Below, one piece after another: positions 59,237 through 64,000 of a stretch of 64,000 nt of DNA. Made by a program: the position numbers and the translations under genes. The notes beneath the pieces are model-generated. The model saw nothing but the letters and a program-made list of their open reading frames with translations, was not told where the DNA came from and searched no databases. This DNA is from Crambe crambe. Lineage: Eukaryota > Porifera > Demospongiae > Poecilosclerida > Crambeidae. The number at the start of each line of letters is the position of its first letter. Position 1 is the stretch's first letter. The DNA lies in contig OZ004583.1 of assembly GCA_963924555.1 (NCBI GenBank), positions 4,125,501 through 4,189,500 of the forward strand. The letters run 5' to 3'.

Positions 59237-59460
59237 CCTTATTCCCAATTGTGTGGTGACAAAAGTAGCCATTGAGAACACAAGTGGTGTATGAAGAAAA
59301 AGTTGTTTGCATATTATCAATAATTATGTTTGACTGTAAATTTGACACATCCATAATAAAAAGAAACCTTTGGCACCATACTAATTCATGTAACTATAAT
59401 ACAAGTTCAGATAAAATAACTAAGTGCATGAAGACATACATGTACACATAGCTTGACCAG

Positions 59461-60800
<1,340 letters not shown>

Positions 60801-61578
60801 CCTCGTACCTAGCCTACATTGGTAGAGAATACAAAGGTCAAAACGACTGTAAGGATAGCTGGTTGAAGTTCAAAACTATATGCGATAGCTACTTGATAAA
60901 CAGCACACCTATGAGAATGTTACATGATCATCTGGCTCGCGAGACTATACCCCCAAGGCCTTACTGTCTATACTAAGAGCTAGCTTGCTATCTAGACACC
61001 CGCTAGCGGCTCTACTGACTTAGCCTACAGCTACGGCAATAACTACTTACTTGGTAAAATCTTGTGCAGTATCCTTCCTAACTTTCAGACCTTATACTAT
61101 ACAAGTTCTCGCAGTGATGTGAACGCCCTATGCAGAAACCACAAATCGTGACTATCAGTGGATATTTATATTTAGAATCGATCTATCTATCTGTTACTAT
61201 TTTTAGCTCGAAAGTTGTACTTTGAACTTTGAGCAAGGGTTGGTACAGTATCGTTGACTAGCTTGAAGTCTAGTCATATCATATGCATAAGAGGAAACCA
61301 CAAATTAAAAATCGCATTTAATTTAGAATCGATCTGTTACTATTTTTAGCTCGAAAGTTATACTTTGAACTTTGAGCAAGGGTTGGTACAGTATCGTTGA
61401 TCGACTAGTTATGATGAAGAGGTGAGTTACTAAGTTATTAACATCATATCCCTCTCTGGCTAACTAGCTAGGTCAGTTTCTGCTCCAGGGGAAATCCAGA
61501 TTCCATAATCCCTGTCACAGTTTCATGATCACACTTTATAATAATATTTTTTTTACAGTACATATATATAGATATATC
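60801..61578. other. Intergenic region between RAP1 and the F-box/WD40 gene
   Basis: A 778-bp gap between divergent start codons. It contains the direct duplication described at 61136-61400 and an A/T-rich stretch before a good splice acceptor (ttttttttacag, ending 61558), so part is probably a 5' untranslated intron of the F-box gene. No other gene was recognised. Confidence 0.6.
61136..61400 (+). repeat. Direct duplication upstream of the F-box/WD40 gene
   Basis: 61171-61257 and 61322-61400 are copies sharing tttagaatcgatct and gagcaagggttggtacagta. They differ by one base and an 8-bp atctatct expansion in the first copy. Weaker similarity (aaaccacaaat) extends to 61136 and 61294. It lies in the divergent RAP1/F-box intergenic space. 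Confidence 0.9.
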
Positions 61579-64000
61579 ATGTGTGACTCCTGTGGCTCTG
61601 AATCTTGTCCTTTCGAGTGTGTGAAAGCTGGTTCTTATGATAGTGAAGGTGGACTGAAAGAACTATCACAGAAATCTCGTATGAAGAGTAAATGGTGGAG
61701 TCGTAAAACAAAGGCAACAGCATCTCATGAAGGAAAATATACAGTTACCAGTGCTTTGGAGGGATGCAATACTAAGGATAGATGTGAAGGTCATAGCTAT
61801 TCACCAGTAGCTAACATTGATGGTTATTATGATTCCAGCAGTGATGAAGAATGTAATCCAATACAAGACAATAGTTGGTTGCAGGAAAAACCAAACTGTT
61901 ATGTATCTCAGGAGGAGTTGGATGCATTGAAGGGTTGTGTTACGCGAAGGAGAGCAGTATTCTCTCCTAGTCCATCCTCATCCCCAGTTCATTCCTATGT
62001 TCATCAACGACGAACTTCCCAACTTACTCCATCACACACTAATTCACTGCCTGTGAGAAGAAAGGGAGCAGTGGTAACCAAAAAAATTAATCATGTTCAT
62101 CAAGGTTCATTTGAGTACGACCATCTAAAGGATTATGACCCTAGTATGTCTGTTGGCAATATTCCAGATTCTGTGAGTGTCCAGTTTAGATTACAATCGA
62201 ATGATGATGGCAATCAATGTAATAATGGTATTCACCAACAAAACACAAAGAATTATGGTTTTGATACCGACATATCTCTTAGCTACAGTATACCAGAAAG
62301 GCTGAACTCAGCAGTTTATTATAGTGGCAGACATTCCGACTCTAGATCAGTGGACAATTCTCAGTGCATAAGTCAGTGTTCTCATTCATGTGCTTTCCAT
62401 TCATTACAAAGAAATGAATGCAACCATTCAGATATGTACCATAACTGGCCTCAGCAGAAGGAACCAGTTAGTTCAATCAGAAATATCAGGAGGGCACTCT
62501 CTGCACAAGTAAATGTTAATTCATATTCTCCTCCTAGTGGACGTTCCAATCCTGTTCTCCAACATTATCGTAATAGTCCCTTTCTTGGGAAGTTTAGTAG
62601 TTCACTTTTATCAAAGCAACAACAGACCCCCAGCGATGGAAATTTTCATTGCACCAGGACAAAAGAATCTGGATCAAATAATAGCCTGTATAGTCAAACT
62701 ACTTCATTGACTGAGCGACCCCACCGTAGCTACTCAAAGGGAGTAGATGGAAATGTATTCAAGGATCAAACTGAAGTAATATTTAAGCTTATACTCTTAC
62801 TGATTGTCAAATTTAATAACTTAATTTTAGCAACTCTTGTCCTGGTTTTCTGAATTCAATGATCAGCAAAGAAACATGATGCTCATGAAGTTATTGGTGA
62901 GTACATAAGTTACACCAGTATTTGTTGGCAATGGTTACATTTCAGTCTGTGTTAGATGTTTGTTTGTTGACTATAGGAACACTGTGACTGTGCACAAATG
63001 CACTTTCTTTCTGTTCAAATGGAGCCCATTCTTCATGAAAGATGTCCTCATAATTGCCAAGACTTGCTCTCATGGTTACCATTCAATATTGTCACTCATA
63101 TATTCAGTTTTCTAGACCCAGGTATAATGTTGTAGTACATGATAGTATGTGGTGGTTATTTGAGGTGATATTAAATTAGTGAGTCTGTGTCAAGCTAGTG
63201 CTGTCAATAAGGACTGGTATGATGCTGCTTCACAACAGAAACTCTGGGAAAGGTTTTGCAAGTACGTGCGTATATGTACTTATATTAATTTCCTAATGCT
63301 CTACAATAAAATTGTCTATGTATCCCTAATAAGTTACCTATTTGTCCAAACTCTTTGGCTTCATAATACCCTATATCATGGATACGGTGATCAGCTATGA
63401 AGGGATTAACTTTAGATAGAGTAAGGGGTAAAGGTGACTACACCAGACAAATAATTTTGTCTTGATCACTATGTTGTAGGTGATACACGTACTAGATTGT
63501 CTAGAACTTCTTCAAGAAATGATTCTTATTGGACATGTAGGCTTGAGAAATGGAAGCTTTCCGTATCTGGGGAACTTAAGTATCAAGCAATGTTTATGAA
63601 TCCTGATGGAAGCAGCAGGGTAGGAGGTTTAGTGATGTAATTAATTGCAATAATCAAAGTAATTTGTTGTTGTTGTTTTTTTTTTAACACTTAAAGTGGA
63701 AGGATATGTTTGCTGAAAAGTTTAGAGTGAGGAGAAATTGGTTAAAAGGCTACTGCAATGTCCGGACTTTTGAAGGTCATACTCAAGGTCAAGGCATTTA
63801 TGATGATCTGACCTAAAGAAATCATATTGACAGTATTCTTTACTTGTAGGTATATCTTGCATTCAATTTGATGAGACACGAATAGTCAGTGGGTCATGGG
63901 ATAAAACTATTAAGGTATGTGATACTAGAATCTTTACAAGTTCATTGGTCAGTAGGTAACTTATAGAGCTATGCATTGGTGTTACGTATGTGTAGGTGTG
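61579..64000 (+). CDS. F-box/WD40-repeat protein, 5' part (cut by window end)
   Basis: Substrate receptor of an SCF ubiquitin ligase by architecture. Exons: 61579-62775, 62831-62896, 62977-63121, 63180-63261, 63496-63619, 63697-63787, 63850-63914, and one starting at 63996 that runs off the edge; at least 591 aa, in phase. The first about 400 residues are Ser/His-rich and low-complexity with no domain seen. Then QLLSWFSEFNDQQRNMMLMK, the F-box (SWLPFNIVTHIFSFLDPVSL, then VNKDW..LWERFC; about 450-496), a linker (RVRRNWLKGY), and the first WD40 repeat (VRTFEGHTQGISCIQFDETR, then SGSWDKTIKV). Relatives are FBXW7 and BTRC-like proteins; I cannot choose. The ATG at 61579 is used because an upstream ATG (61525) lies before a strong splice acceptor at 61558. 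Confidence 0.88.

Noticed and set aside
61525-61578. F-box protein start at 61525
   Set aside because: A strong acceptor (ttttttttacag) ends at 61558, so the upstream ATG is probably in an intron or 5' untranslated exon.

Overview
The window looks like nuclear DNA of an early-branching animal, most probably a demosponge. This is inferred from the gene set (axonemal inner-arm dynein, a multi-Tudor germline-type protein, RAP1, an F-box/WD40 protein), short GT-AG introns, very tight gene spacing, frequent CTAG/AGCT runs, and transposon relics that resemble families I remember from sponge and cnidarian genomes. No species can be named from the sequence alone.

Layout. (1) 657-38233, minus strand: the 5' two thirds of an axonemal dynein heavy chain, best matched from memory to DNAH6. 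I could trace 53 exons from the start Met through tail, linker, AAA1-AAA4 and the first stalk helix. The exon lengths sum to 8517 nt (2839 codons) with every junction in phase; the gene runs off the left edge. (2) 38511-41352, minus: AUH (methylglutaconyl-CoA hydratase), 8 exons. One AUH intron contains a complete intronless gene of the same superfamily on the same strand, ECI1 (39387-40262). (3) 41421-42657, plus: CIAO2B (cytosolic Fe-S assembly targeting factor), 4 exons. (4) 42727-58486, minus: a 1011-residue protein with an N-terminal coiled coil, three Tudor regions and a CCCH zinc finger, 14 exons. It contains a 9.8 kb intron full of nested transposons. (5) 58586-59236, plus: METTL5 (18S rRNA m6A methyltransferase). 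(6) 59461-60800, minus: RAP1 GTPase, 7 exons, 184 aa. (7) 61579-64000, plus: the 5' part of an F-box/WD40 protein, cut by the right edge.

Gene spacing is extremely tight. AUH/CIAO2B and Tudor/METTL5 are divergent pairs with 68 and 99 bp between start codons, and CIAO2B/Tudor are convergent with 69 bp between stop codons. Most of the remaining DNA is intronic and is where the mobile DNA sits: an element with 37-bp inverted repeats, a TA-flanked MITE, a relic with about 30-bp inverted repeats, a DIRS-like retroelement relic with inverted halves, a piggyBac relic, foldback elements, and a Crypton tyrosine-recombinase relic split by later insertions.

The genes do not form one pathway. AUH and ECI1 are both mitochondrial acyl-CoA enzymes, and dynein serves the cilium. 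The most notable observations are the nested ECI1 lacking the expected catalytic Glu, the 57-nt stop-free intron in CIAO2B, the Tudor plus CCCH architecture, and the nested-transposon stratigraphy at 45.9-50.0 kb. Family assignments rest on recognition from memory; no search was run.
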